Shown: piece by piece, positions 13,087-23,786 of the stretch
How positions within the stretch are numbered: the first letter of the stretch is position 1
Layout: the number at the start of each line of letters is the position of its first letter
Source: Magnaporthiopsis rhizophila
Lineage: Eukaryota > Ascomycota > Sordariomycetes > Magnaporthales > Magnaporthaceae
DNA: 64,000 bases
Assembly: GCA_003049465.1 (NCBI GenBank)
Contig: PYSS01000021.1
Coordinates: 62,001-126,000, forward strand
Reading direction: 5' to 3'
Made by a program: the position numbers and the translations under genes
The notes under the pieces: generated by a model
The model's database searches: none
Seen by the model: the letters and a program-made list of their open reading frames with translations, nothing else
Told to the model about the DNA's origin: nothing

Positions 13087-13192
13087 GGGAGCTGGGGTGG
13101 TCGAGACGCCGAGATCGATGGGGGCGAGTGGTACACGACGAGCAACCAAGATCTTGCTCACATCGCTGAGGGTTTCATAAAACGCATCAAGA

Positions 13193-13198
13193 AATAAA
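13193..13198 (+). terminator. Candidate polyadenylation signal AATAAA of the RhoGEF gene
   Basis: A canonical AATAAA about 107 bases after the RhoGEF stop codon, followed by an A-rich stretch. Position and sequence fit a 3' processing signal; fungal signals are degenerate, so this is only a candidate. Confidence 0.45.
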
Positions 13199-14234
13199 GA
13201 CAAAAAAGAAAAAAAAAAAGAAGAAAAAAACGAAACAAGAACAAGAGCTGCCCCACCAAGAGCTTCCAGCGGTCATGTTCTGGATTTTTTTTTCTCGCAC
13301 AGAACGGGAATCGGGGATTTGTAGGACAATGCAGGTATGAGTGGCGCGCATCGAGAGGCGAAAAGGGAACAGGGAAAATAGGGAAACATTTGTACAGCAC
13401 GCAAGAAGGCGGCAAGCGAAAGGCGTTATGTTTGGCATCCAGACAACTAGGTGAATCTCGGGCTTTGGGTTGATGAGCGTTTGGCCTCAACCACCTGGGA
13501 GCAACATTACACACTTATTTCTTTTCTTTATCATTTTTTTTCTCTCTCTTTCCTTTTGTTCTTTCTACCTCCTTTTTTTTTCAGTTCAGCCGTGTCGGGA
13601 AAGGGCATTCTTTTGTTCTGTCTGTCAAATGGGGGCTTGATGTCTCCGAGTTGTTGCACGAGGTAATGATGCAAAAGATATCCCCCATCCATGAGTGGGC
13701 TGGTTTATTGTCATTTGCATAATTCGACCTCTATACTGGTTGTGGGGTTTTAGAGAGGTCGATTGTACATGTCATTCATGGCTTCTTCTCTCTGAAGTTC
13801 TCGGGCCATTGCTCTGGTTTTGCTTGGTTTCTGGTCATTGGTAGGAAGGATGGGACATAAGTATCTCGATAGGAACCTTAAGTAGGGGAAATATCCTGGT
13901 GTGCCCGGTAGAACCAGTCGGCGATGACGGTATACCCACCTGTATGCGAATATATGGATGAATAATACCAGGCTTGGCTCGGAGTTTGGCATGGAGATCA
14001 ACTCTATAACCGGGTCGAGTGCGATTATATGCTCATGATTAACTCCGATCGGAGACGGCGATTAGCACACCACCATCGCCCACTGTGTAATGGGCCCTTA
14101 ACACCGAAAAGTTGGCGGGCGCTCATGCATTCTTTGTAAGTGCTGCTCATACCAACAACGTCATATCTCATGACCAAGGTGCTTCTGTTAGGCTCGCCAA
14201 CGTCCATGTATCCATTGTTGAGACACAGATTGGA

Positions 14235-14242
14235 TATAAAAG
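14235..14242 (+). promoter_or_regulatory. TATA box candidate for the SDR gene
   Basis: TATAAAAG lies 140 bases upstream of the SDR ATG. A start site about 30 bases downstream would give a leader of roughly 110 bases. It is one of the few clear TATA elements in the window and suggests an inducible gene, which is common for SDR enzymes. Confidence 0.55.
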
Positions 14243-14381
14243 ATGCTACCACCGACGGTTATGGCGGGTTGTTCCAGAGCATCTCACTGCAAGGAACAAG
14301 GTCTTCCTAGACGTTGATCGATCATATCTCACGACATCCATACCTACCTATTCAACCGCGCAACCACACGAACAAGACAAG

Positions 14382-15356
14382 ATGCCATCCCCATTCGGGT
14401 TCACCACCGACTGCGACGACGTGGTCAAGGCCTTTGCCGATCGCGTCAAGGGACGCACTTTTCTCGTCACAGGCACGACGGCCGGCGGGCTGGGGGCCAA
14501 CACGGTGCTCAGCCTGGCCCGGCAGGCGCCGGCGCACATCATCCTCGTCAGCCGGACCCGGGCCAAGACGGAGCCGGTGCTCTGGCAGCTGGCGCGGGAG
14601 TCGCCGGGGGTCAAGACGACGTTTGTGGCGTGCGAGCTCTCGGACCTGGACTCCGTCCGGGCTGCGGCGGAGCAGATCAACAGCGCCGAATCGGGCATCG
14701 GCGCCATCGACGTGGTGATCAACAACGCGGGCGTCATGGCCATCCCCTACCAGACCGACAAGAGGGGTCACGAGCTCACGCTGTCGTCCAACCACATCGG
14801 CCACTTCCTGCTCACGAACCTGATCCTCCCTAAGGTGCTGGCCGCGGGACCGGGCGCGCGCATCGTCAACGTGTCGAGCAACGGGCACCGCATCTCCAAC
14901 TTCCGGTTTGACGACCCCGACTTTTCCGGCGGGGCGGCCACGTACGAGAAGTGGACGGCGTACGGGCAGAGCAAGACGGCCAACGTGCTCTTCAGCGTGG
15001 CGCTGGCCGAGAGGCTGGCGGACCGGGGCGTCTTCGCCTTCTCGGTGCACCCGGGCGGCATCTTCGACACGGGCCTGACGGCGCACCTGGACGAGGCCGA
15101 GTTCGCCCAAATCAAGACGGTGGCCGAGCGCAACAACTGGCCGGGCGTCTTCGTGCTCGACCCGCCCAAGACGCTGAGCCAGGGCACCAGCCCCATCGTG
15201 GCGGCGGCCCTGGACCCGGAGCTGGAGGCGCGCAACGGCGCCTTCATCGACGACTGCCAGTTTGGCCGCGCCGAGGCGTACGCGCTCGACCGCGAGGCAG
15301 CGCGGCGGCTGTGGGCGCTGAGCGAGGAGATGGTGGGACAGAAGTTTGGCCTGTGA
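14382..15356 (+). CDS. Short-chain dehydrogenase/reductase, 324 aa, intronless
   Basis: NAD(P)-dependent oxidoreductase of the classical SDR superfamily, closest in pattern to the fungal retinol-dehydrogenase/WW-domain-oxidoreductase-like group. Visible features: a Rossmann start TGTTAGGLG (from residue 30); NNAGVMA at 114-120; catalytic Ser in VNVSSNGHR (about 165); YGQSK with Tyr194 and Lys198; and SVHPGG after strand six. The length of 324 residues is normal. The ATG context (AAGATGCC) is favourable. The frame stays open for 90 codons upstream of this ATG, but the TATA box lies inside that extension, so 14382 is the preferred start. GC-rich third positions are strong throughout. Substrate cannot be predicted; neighbours do not suggest a biosynthetic cluster. 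Confidence 0.93.
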   Translation: MPSPFGFTTDCDDVVKAFADRVKGRTFLVTGTTAGGLGANTVLSLARQAPAHIILVSRTRAKTEPVLWQLARESPGVKTTFVACELSDLDSVRAAAEQINSAESGIGAIDVVINNAGVMAIPYQTDKRGHELTLSSNHIGHFLLTNLILPKVLAAGPGARIVNVSSNGHRISNFRFDDPDFSGGAATYEKWTAYGQSKTANVLFSVALAERLADRGVFAFSVHPGGIFDTGLTAHLDEAEFAQIKTVAERNNWPGVFVLDPPKTLSQGTSPIVAAALDPELEARNGAFIDDCQFGRAEAYALDREAARRLWALSEEMVGQKFGL

Positions 15357-15407
15357 CACTGCTGCCACGCCCATCTCTTACCTACCTAGGTATCCAGATA
15401 AATGGGG

Positions 15408-15529
15408 TAAATTAATGCCATTTCCAAGCTCGTGCGCTTATTGTTCATCTCGCAGCGTTCGCGGTTCCCACCCCAAAGATTCCAAGTTTGGCCCGTGTAA
15501 ATTAGTGCCAATTCAAAGCTCGCCTGCTT
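15408..15529. repeat. Degenerate direct duplication, 90-base offset
   Basis: Bases 15408-15439 and 15498-15529 match at 26 of 32 positions (both start TAAATTA.TGCCA). Similarity seems to continue weakly into the following CCCAxxxCAAGAT block. It lies just downstream of the SDR stop codon. Confidence 0.6.
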
Positions 15530-17072
15530 TCTCCAGCATTCCCGACTGGCTGCCACCCAAGATCCTGGAACACTGAGGGTCCCCCTTGCGGTTCGGGCCC
15601 GGGTGGGAACCCATCAATGGGGTCAGTGACGTGGGAGCGTGCCCCAAAAGTGGAGGCGAAAAGTCGGGGCGATTCCCGGCCGGAACCCACCGCCGAAGCT
15701 GAAGCTTGCATTGATGTGTGATCTTAAACGCCTGTGCGCTTCGGTTCTCTTTTGATCCTTCCTGTGGGCGGTGCTTCAATCAAAAGCTCCCCATCATCTC
15801 CCCGTTCAAAATAGTGCTATTGTGATGTGCACAAGGTCCCTTGCCTACGCAGGTACCTAGGTACGTATGCGACCTCCGTATGTTCCGCAAGTAACGTAGC
15901 CATCGCCTACCCGGATTCCCCGCGTGTTGCATGAACCGGCTTCCGGCTCGGTTCAGCAGCGGCGATCCTGGCCAGGTTCCATCGCCTCCGTACAGCTTAT
16001 GCGCATTTATGCGCCGTTGCGCCCTCGCCCGGTACCGATGGCCGGTTACATCTCTCAGCAGGCAAAGGTAGCGAGCGAGCGCAGGAGGAAAGAAGGGAAC
16101 GCACGCGCGACGGGCGCTAAGGCGCCTCGGCTGCAGATCGCATCAACGACAGTCAAGTCTCTGCAGGAACCTGCATGATGTTGCTTATATTTTTTTCCCC
16201 TTGATTTCTCCTCAATATCTCCCCATCCGACTCCTCAAACCTATGCTGCGTACCACAACACACCACGGGACCTCGGGTACACACCCGGCACCATACCGGC
16301 CGAAAGCATCAAGCCTCACGAGGCTCTCGTCGGAACAAGAAGCTGACCCCTGCCTGGGAGCAGGGGGGTAAGGCAGGGAGTCAATCCCCGATGAGCTGCC
16401 GGCTGCGACCCCGTTTCTTCTTGGCACGCATCGCCCGTCTGATGTTACAGCTTTCAACGGCTTTGTCTTCTTCGTTGTTTCGTTTTGCTTTTTTTATGCT
16501 GTTACACACGATGCCAAATTACAACGTCGCAGTCAATATGGATGGGAACTTGCGGCGTCGGGTCAACTTCTTTCTTTTATCTCCGTCACCATCGTCGTTC
16601 TGCTACTTATTCCCCAATTTCTGAGCGGACGCCGTGGCCTTTTTTTTGCCGCCCACACCCCCCACCCCACCTCTTCTTTCCGAGAAGGCCAAAAAAGGTA
16701 CGAAACGGGAGAGACGAGTGGAGAAAAGAAAACCAAACTCGACATCGGGACGATGCAGACTGAAACCATCAACCCAATGAACAAACAGGAGGGGGATGGA
16801 GGTCATGCACCCGCCCTTCCTCGACGGAAGGGAAGCGAGAGCGAAGCCTGCGACTTCGGGAATTTACAGCGAGAGCGCAGCTCGCACGTATCAGCCAGCC
16901 CATCACCCATGACCAAGGGGATTGGGGAACCCCTTGGGGCTGGGGTCGTACTATGTCATACAGTAGGATGGCACAGATTGCAGGTGATGAAGTGTGCAAC
17001 CCAGGCGTCCGGAGAAGACATTTTACATGGAACCTGCCATTTTGCCACGACGGGAATACCTGCCCTGCCCTC

Positions 17073-17097
17073 GTGCGGTGCGGTGCGGTGCGGTGCG
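17073..17097. repeat. Pentanucleotide microsatellite (GTGCG)x5
   Basis: Five perfect tandem copies of GTGCG in the velB upstream region. A short near-duplicate, CGGGAATACCT, flanks it on both sides (17050 and 17101). Confidence 0.85.
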
Positions 17098-17210
17098 TGA
17101 CCGGGAATACCTACGGGACACATGCCACTTATCTGAGTTTGGGGCAACTTTAACCCCTGAACTCGTCCCGACCTTGTGCTAACTCGCCTCGCCTCCCTGC
17201 CTTTTTTCTT

Positions 17211-17212
<2 letters not shown>

Positions 17213-17254
<42 letters not shown>

Positions 17255-17290
17255 NNNNNNNTTTTTTTTTTTTTTTTTTTTTTTTTTTTT
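17213..17290. repeat. Long poly-T tract with seven N bases
   Basis: An almost pure T run interrupted by N at 17255-17261. The N block marks an unresolved length or a small assembly gap. Confidence 0.9.
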
Positions 17291-17939
17291 CTCGGTTCTT
17301 CCTTCACCTCTGTTTTTATGGTTTCCCTTTCCGCCCCGGCTGAGCACGCACCAGCGTACCAGTGCGCCGGGGCGGTTTAATCTGGGGTTGGGACGGAATT
17401 TGTATGTAAATATGGATTCTCCAATTCCCAGGGGTTGGTTCGCTTTGTTGGGGCGGAACCCGAAGGCCGAGCGGCGGCATCGTTTGGTGCGCCCCGGGAT
17501 GACCAGACTAAGGAACACTTTCGCCGCAGCCCAGCGGCTTTTCCCTCGGCGACCCCTTGCATTGAGCTGCGTCTCGGGTGTGGTCGGCCACTGATCGTCG
17601 ATGACGCCCTGCTTACTGTACGTGTAGCGATCGATTCAGCTGCTCTCATAGGACGGAGAGACCCATGTACCATGGGTTTACCGGCTGGAATTATCTCCTT
17701 CTTTATTTATCCACCCCTCTCTTTATGTCGAACCTAATGGCATGCCGATCATTGCAACCCATATCACCTTCAACAAAGGTCCAGAACACTCGGCACGTCT
17801 CTGGGCCGGTTCACGGCCCATACGGCCCGTTTCAACCAACCAGGCCGGGAAACAGCGACCCAGAAATTGCCCACGGGCGGGCGCCGCCATTAACGTCAGC
17901 GAGAGATCATCATCGCTGACGTGCCGCATAGATTTGCTG

Positions 17940-17982
<43 letters not shown>
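17940..17982. repeat. Poly-A tract, 43 bases
   Basis: An uninterrupted A homopolymer in intergenic DNA about 650 bases from the previous poly-T tract. No target-site duplication is visible at its edges. Confidence 0.9.
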
Positions 17983-17985
<3 letters not shown>

Positions 17986-19360
17986 CGCGTCGACTCAATC
18001 TCCATCTCAATGGAAATGCGTCACGAGCCAAGACGAGCCAAGAGGTCTTGAACAGCTTCGTGACAGTTATGTACCTACCTACCTGCCTAGACCTGGTCAC
18101 ATTTTGCAAACTGATATGATCCAGGGCTTGCACATATCATATCGCCATGTTATACGCACACCACGAATATGGCATGTGAGGTATGCGCCGCCTCGCTAAG
18201 ATCTCGCGACGGGGCCTTTTCTTGCTTTGACAGGTCCCCACCGTCCCATCAAACGGATATGGCAGCATTTACGGACGAAGCACAAGTCGAGGTAACATGG
18301 CTGGCTGGCATCCATCCCATCATGCACCCCTACCGGACCGTTTACATACGGTTCCGCTCCTCGCGCCACCCTCAGCTGCAGCAGCCTGCTGGAAGCCATG
18401 TTTGGTAAGCTGTTACTGAGCTGACCGTGCGTGGTCTTCGCCCATCACCCACGACCTTGCATCCATACATCCAATCGAGGGCGGCGACGGAAAACGCCAC
18501 CGACGCTAGCCACCCGGCACCTGCTGCACTGGAGGGTTCTATAATAGGCTATAGGGGGCAGGGGCAGATGGGTAAACATATTTTTTTTGGTCTGGATAAG
18601 TAGTGAAGTGGCTCGGTTGACCTGCAGCCACGTCCCAGCTTGGATCTGTCGACCGTGCTCGAGCTTGTTGCCGATAATTCTTGGATCCGGAGCTCCAGAT
18701 TAATCGGAAGCTGCCACAAGCGCATAAAAAGCAGCATTAGCGCGCGAGGTCGTCAGGCCGAGGCAAGAGCGGCACCATGGAGTGCAGTGCAGCTGCAAGC
18801 GCAGCTCGGGATGCCATGGCGACCTTAGCAGGCGTGCAGGCAGCCACATATCAATAATATCAAACCATTAGCACAGGGATTTAACTGTCAGGGGACCTTC
18901 GCGCCTTCATGCTGGCGGTGGGTCCAGTGTGTGCCTCAACCCACCTCTACCGTAAAAGACGCCAGCTTTAAGTGCCAGAGAACGGATGCTCGCCTGCTGG
19001 CCAGACAAATCTTTTCACCGTCTGTGGGCGCCCAGGCAAACCTTCCCATCGGGCCTGGACTGGAGATAGGTCGACCAGCCCATTATACATAGGTACATAA
19101 ACCGAGGGTCCATCCGGTCCCCTCGTCAGCCTGATCCGAGTCCCGTTTCTCTCTCAATTGAGAACAAGAAGAAGGAAGGGCCTTTCCAGACCCTGCCTGA
19201 CCTTATCTTACCTTGCACTTGCCTTGCGCTGCCTGCCGACCCACGCCACTGCAGCCGCCAGCAGCAGAGCGCTTGCCAGGCTCCATCCAGCGAGCAGCAG
19301 CGCCAAAGAACCACTTGGACCCCAGCTCCGATTTTCCCACCCCACATCACTTTGCCCAAA

Positions 19361-20516
19361 ATGAATCCAGCCTACCCCCCGCAGAACTACTACTATCCCC
19401 CAATGTCTCACCAACCATCCGGCAGCGCATCCAATTCCAACAGGCCCGCCACCACCACTGCCGCCGCCGCCGCCGCCGAGATGCACGCGGCTCAGACCGC
19501 CGGCGCTCCTCAGGCCCAACCTCAGGCCCAGGCCGAGCCGCTCAAGCCGTTTGTCGGAGAGCAGAACGGGTGGACTTACCGATTATATGTCGCGCAGCAG
19601 CCCCAACGCGCCCGTATGTGCGGCTTTGGCGACAAGGTAAGGAGCTCTCTCTTTCTGTCTCTCGCTCCGTCGCCCTCTGCCTCCCCTGCTCGGCCACTCT
19701 GCCAATCGTGCTCCTCCAATCTCTATCTGCCTACTTCGCTTCCTACTGCGGAGTACGCCCGACGCGTAGGATTAGGTACGAGGAGAACGTAAGACGAAAT
19801 CAAAACGATTTCAAACAAAAAATGAAAAGGAAAAGAAGCGAACGAATTGGATGCCGGGAGGGGGGTCCAGGAGCTAGGAAGACGCAAACAAACAAGGGAA
19901 AAAAAAAAAAAAGCAAAGACAGAACGCCCCCAGATACTAATGCGCCCGTCCCGGTTGGCCCATCACAGGACCGGAGACCAATCACCCCGCCGCCTTGCGT
20001 CCGCCTAGTCATCACCGACAAGAGGACGGGCAAGGAGATAGACTGCAAGTACGTCATCCCCGCAACAAGGGACAAGAAGCCAAGCCCCCTCGTCTTGCCC
20101 GCGCCTTCACCCATTGGTCTCTTGCTGACGCCGTTCGCTCTGCAGTGAGATCGACCATGCCATGTACGTCCTCAACGTGGACCTCTGGTCCGAGGATGGC
20201 GCGAAGGAGGTGAACCTCGTACGCCACACGTCGGCCACACCCTCCATCTCGTCCACCACCCCGGCATCGTTTGCGCAAATCGACGAGGCCACGCCCGCAT
20301 TCTCGCCGCCCTTTTTGCCTTCGAATCGCGACATGCCCCAGTATCCCGGCGCCCCTGGCTATCCCCCAGGCGTGACCTCCTATGCGCAGGGCGGTTACAC
20401 CCCACAGGCCGTACCGCCAGGTGAGTTTTCCCTTTCAGTGTGGCAGCACAGGTGCTACCCACCTCTGCAGCCACTTTATCTGCTTTTTTTTTCCCCTTCT
20501 TTTTCGCTGACACGAG

Positions 20517-20549
<33 letters not shown>

Positions 20550-21232
20550 GCCTACGTAGTTGCGCCGCCTCCTTATGGCATGGTTGGCAACAGCTTCGGC
20601 GGCCAGGCAGCTCCGTATTACCCCGGCCAAGCAGACGTGCAAGGCGGGATGAACTCCCAGGCCATGGCCCCCTATGGCCTGCCGCGCATGTTCAACGGCA
20701 CGCCCGACATGCCCGCGCCGCTGCTGCATAACAGGATGACGCTGAGCCACCAGCCTCAAGGCATGTTTACCAGAAACCTTATTGGGAGTCTGTCAGCAAG
20801 TGCCTTCCGCCTCCAGGACCCGCAGGACAAGATAGGAATTTGGTTTGTTCTGCAGGATCTCAGCGTGAGAACTGAAGGTACATTCAGGTAAGTCAGCATA
20901 TAACGCATCGAAGTGTGCTCCTTTCGAATCCAGAGCCTGCCGAACTAATGACCGCTGTATCAATATCTAGGCTTCGTTTTTCTTTCGTGAATGTTGGAGT
21001 GCCTCCGAGGCCATCCGGCGGAGCCTCGCCGGGCCAGGTAGTCAACACAGGCAAGGCACCCATCTTGGCCTCGTGCTTCAGCGACTCGTTCCAGGTGTAC
21101 TCGGCCAAGAAGTTCCCCGGTGTCTGCGAGAGTACTCCCCTCAGCAAATGTTTTGCCAACCAAGGCATCAAGATACCGATCCGTAAGGAGGGCGGCAAGG
21201 GCAACGATGGCGGAGACGACGACGACGACTAA
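19361..21232 (+). CDS. velB: Velvet family regulator VelB, five exons, 406 aa
   Basis: Nuclear regulator that, in the well-studied aspergilli, pairs with VeA and LaeA (or with VosA) to control development, spore viability and secondary metabolism. Exons: 19361-19636, 19969-20048, 20146-20420, 20560-20887, 20971-21232; total 1221 nt, in frame. The velvet domain begins near residue 68 (NGWTYRLYVAQQPQRARMCG) and continues through RRPITPPPCVRLVI and NEIDHAMYVLNVDLW. It is interrupted by a Pro/Gly/Tyr/Gln-rich insert (about 150-275) and resumes at FTRNLIGSLSASAFRL and GIWFVLQDLSVRTEGTFRLR, ending in CFANQGIKIPIRKEGG and an acidic DDDDD tail. A split velvet domain with a long insert is the known hallmark of VelB. 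The N-terminus is low complexity with poly-Ala. Intron 1 is unusually long (332 nt); intron 3 contains a 29-base T tract. Confidence 0.95.
20519..20547. repeat. Poly-T tract inside velB intron 3
   Basis: 29 consecutive T ending 12 bases before the exon 4 acceptor (CTACGTAG), with a possible branch sequence GCTGAC just before it. It acts as an exaggerated polypyrimidine tract. Confidence 0.85.
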
Positions 21233-21269
21233 GTAGACGAACAGTCACGAGACGAGCCTCGCGCCGACC

Positions 21270-21299
21270 ATGGGGTGCTTGCTGCCTGCGGCACCCCAT
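21270..21299 (+). other. Stem-loop in the velB 3' untranslated region
   Basis: ATGGGGTGC and GCACCCCAT form a perfect 9-bp stem around a 12-base loop, starting 38 bases after the velB stop codon. It would be strong in RNA; its role is unknown. Confidence 0.55.
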
Positions 21300-21605
21300 A
21301 TACGGAAGCACGATACAATGCGTGGGCGGCACTGGTGGCCTTACAGAACCCAGAGCAGTACGGAACGGTCGGCGGATTATGCCATCCACAGACAGCATTA
21401 GTAATCGGTAACCTCACGGAGAGGCAGCGGAGAAGAGAGCAAGCGTGAATTTTGGAGTCTTGAAGGCAGATTGGGCCACGATGAGAATGAGGACGCGCCC
21501 GGCAGATGATAGCTGCCCCTCAGGAAGCCAACGAGGTTACGACAGCCATGGGTTACGTGTAAATATATCTAGAAAGCGCATTCCTCTGGGATTGGTACAG
21601 CATCT

Positions 21606-21611
21606 AATAAA
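21606..21611 (+). terminator. Candidate AATAAA polyadenylation signal of velB
   Basis: AATAAA 374 bases after the velB stop codon, in an AT-rich stretch. A long 3' untranslated region would be implied. Confidence 0.35.
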
Positions 21612-21708
21612 TACCCCGTATGCACGACCGCACGGCATTGTAAATAATAATATCTACCTAGATCCGGGAGATACGCGGGCACTTGCAAAGGGGCTGGCAA
21701 CAGCGGTG

Positions 21709-21734
21709 TTTTTTTTTTTTTTTTTTTTTTTTTT
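21709..21734. repeat. Poly-T tract, 26 bases
   Basis: Uninterrupted T homopolymer about 480 bases downstream of velB. Confidence 0.9.
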
Positions 21735-22060
21735 GCTTCCCTCATAAAGTCAAGCCTTTCAGGGGTCGTCCCATCACCGGGCCCAGGGGTTCTTCGGGCA
21801 TGCAGGTGAGCCTGTAAGCATACCCCCGAGGGATCAGTGGGCCCATTTTGCTGGGATAGGCGTTGTATGGTAGCGAGTTGGCAGCAGCATATCGGAGACT
21901 TTTTTCCTTTTCTTATTCTAGGGCTGTCACGGTTCCTGGCGCGGCGTGCCCGATAGGCAGCAGAACCCCTGACCCTGCCTGCGCTTCCTCTCGGGACTAC
22001 CTTAACCTTAGCCGGCTTCCGTGTCGAGGAAGAGCTTGACAGACGATGATGTGATTAGTC

Positions 22061-22093
22061 ATTCCTTACGTGACAAACCCGTATGTAAGGAAT
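22061..22093. other. Short inverted repeat
   Basis: ATTCCTTAC (22061-22069) and GTAAGGAAT (22085-22093) form a perfect 9-bp stem with a 15-base loop. It could be a protein-binding palindrome or the remnant of a small inverted-repeat element. Confidence 0.45.
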
Positions 22094-23591
22094 AACCCTC
22101 ATGACGACACACCTGGGTAACCTGGTCTCTATTGGGAATCAGCAAACAAAAAATTTCCCAACTTCGCGCCTGGGGCGGGGCGGAGAAAAAAGAGGCAAAA
22201 GTTCCTCCTCGGATTTATCCGAGAGAGAGTGTGTGTGGGGGGATGAGGAGTCCGTTTGTAAAGATGAGGAGAAAGGGGACGGCGACCAACCCGGAGACCA
22301 CCCGGAAAAAAAGAAGCAAGCTAGCTAGCAATTCTGCCGAGCCAACTGGGGGGACGGGATCGCCAGGTGCCGCAGGATGGGATGCTGGCGATCAAAAGCT
22401 CCAGATTCTGTTTTTTGCTTGGTTGAGCTGGGTGTAGGGGTGTGTGGGGTTGCCAATGAGCCAGAGCCGGACCGGCAGGAGGGAGGGGGTGCTGAGATGC
22501 ACAGCGATGGAGGCATAACTGGGCTGAAATTTCCCGGCAGGTTGGTGGTGGGTATAGGTAGGTAAGGTCCCCACTCGCGCCATCAATGTTACATGCGTAC
22601 CTCCGGCGGCTGTGGCTGGGAAGGAATCTTGGGTTGTGTGCATGTAGGTAGGTGGGTGGGCAGACAGACGGGCGGGCAGGGCATGGGTTTCCTAGTAAAC
22701 GTGCCTAGGTACATAGGTGTTTCAGTTCAGTATGTGCCGGCTTGCTAGGCATGAGGCACAGTTACCTGGGGTGTGATGCCCTGGGGTTAGACGGAAGCGA
22801 AGTCCATAATATCACGGACAAGAGGTAAAAGCAACGGATCAGGTAACCAGGTAGGTATGACTCTGTTCATTGTCCGTGTCATAAAAACCGGAAGTATGGC
22901 GTCTCCAGACAGGCCAGGGTGTCGAGCCGCTCAAACGCTAGCTGACCTGGCGAGTGACGAAATGCCATCTCTGATTTGGCTCTGAAATCCTGTTGTCCGC
23001 CTCAGACCTTGGGTGTCTGTCATGGGATTTTCGGCTGAGGTTTTCTGAACGGCTATGTTTAGCGTCGAAAGAACGAAGGCATCAGACCAAGTCCAATGGG
23101 TGACTCATTGCGGCTGTCGATGACAGATCAGATGAGACTGAGCGATGAGTTCAGAGCCCCATTGATCAATTGGGCTGAGGGTTGAATTGCACCGAAGGCT
23201 CGGTATCGCAGCGACTTCCTGGCGCTAATTAAGGTGCCTACTGAGGCACGTCACGTCCATGATTCGGGCACTCTTGGGCTCTGAACCACGATTCAGCCCA
23301 TTCATTCCCCGTAGCTTGGGAGACGCTAGGCCCTCCGATGCTCATGTGACCGACACACTTTTGATGGCATCTCTGGGCGCTCGTGTTGTTTTGGTCCAGC
23401 CCGCCAGCCCCCAGAATAGCAAAGCCTCCCCGAGCGTCTTGGAATCTTGTCCGTCGCCTCGCCCTAAAGCTTCCGTCCCTTCTCATCATCCCCTCACCTC
23501 GTCCCATCTTTTGTCCAGCAACGCGCGTGCCAAAACCCTTGCCCGTCCGAGGCGCAACAGAGTACCAACAACCCGGGAGCCGTTTTCCCCA

Positions 23592-23594
<3 letters not shown>

Positions 23595-23647
<53 letters not shown>

Positions 23648-23648
23648 N

Positions 23649-23682
<34 letters not shown>
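23595..23682. repeat. Long poly-T tract with one N, upstream of the DUF3602 gene
   Basis: About 88 bases of T with an N at 23648. It ends 104 bases upstream of the DUF3602 start codon, so it lies in the promoter or 5' leader and may affect nucleosome occupancy there. Confidence 0.9.
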
Positions 23683-23685
<3 letters not shown>

Positions 23686-23786
23686 TTTTGTTTCTGTCTC
23701 CTGCAGGCGCCGATTTTAGCTCCCACACCCCGCTCGCTAAACCTTGGGTCGCGCCGCACCGTCATCGCCGACCCCTCATCGCCATC

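Larger units (their letters stand above)
13087..14381. other. Intergenic region RhoGEF / SDR
   Basis: About 1.3 kb between two genes in the same orientation. The first 500 bases are A- and then T-rich (3' side of the RhoGEF gene), including T-rich pyrimidine runs near 13520-13590. The second half holds the SDR promoter. No gene is seen. Confidence 0.6.
15357..19360. other. Four-kilobase gene-poor region upstream of velB
   Basis: No open frame here has recognisable motifs or convincing codon bias. The stretch contains a degenerate 90-base duplication, a GTGCG pentamer array, two long homopolymers, and several CTACCTA / ACCTAGGT motifs (15378-15391, 15849-15862, 18070-18085). The last 200 bases (about 19160-19360) are C-rich and look like the velB leader. 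Long upstream regions are common for fungal developmental regulators, so part of it may be velB control sequence; that is inference. Confidence 0.6.
21233..23786. other. Intergenic region velB / DUF3602 gene
   Basis: About 2.5 kb with no supported gene. It holds the velB 3' hairpin, two homopolymer tracts, a second hairpin at 22061-22093, and GGTAGGTA-type motifs near 22555-22720. The 300 bases before 23595 are pyrimidine- and C-rich and may be the leader or promoter of the DUF3602 gene. Confidence 0.55.

Noticed and set aside
14112..14381. In-frame upstream extension of the SDR protein
   Set aside because: It contains the TATA box and AT-rich non-coding-like sequence, and the SDR fold begins normally after ATG 14382.
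14352..15374. 340-codon open frame antisense to the SDR gene
   Set aside because: Long antisense frames are expected opposite GC-rich third codon positions; the sense frame carries all SDR motifs.
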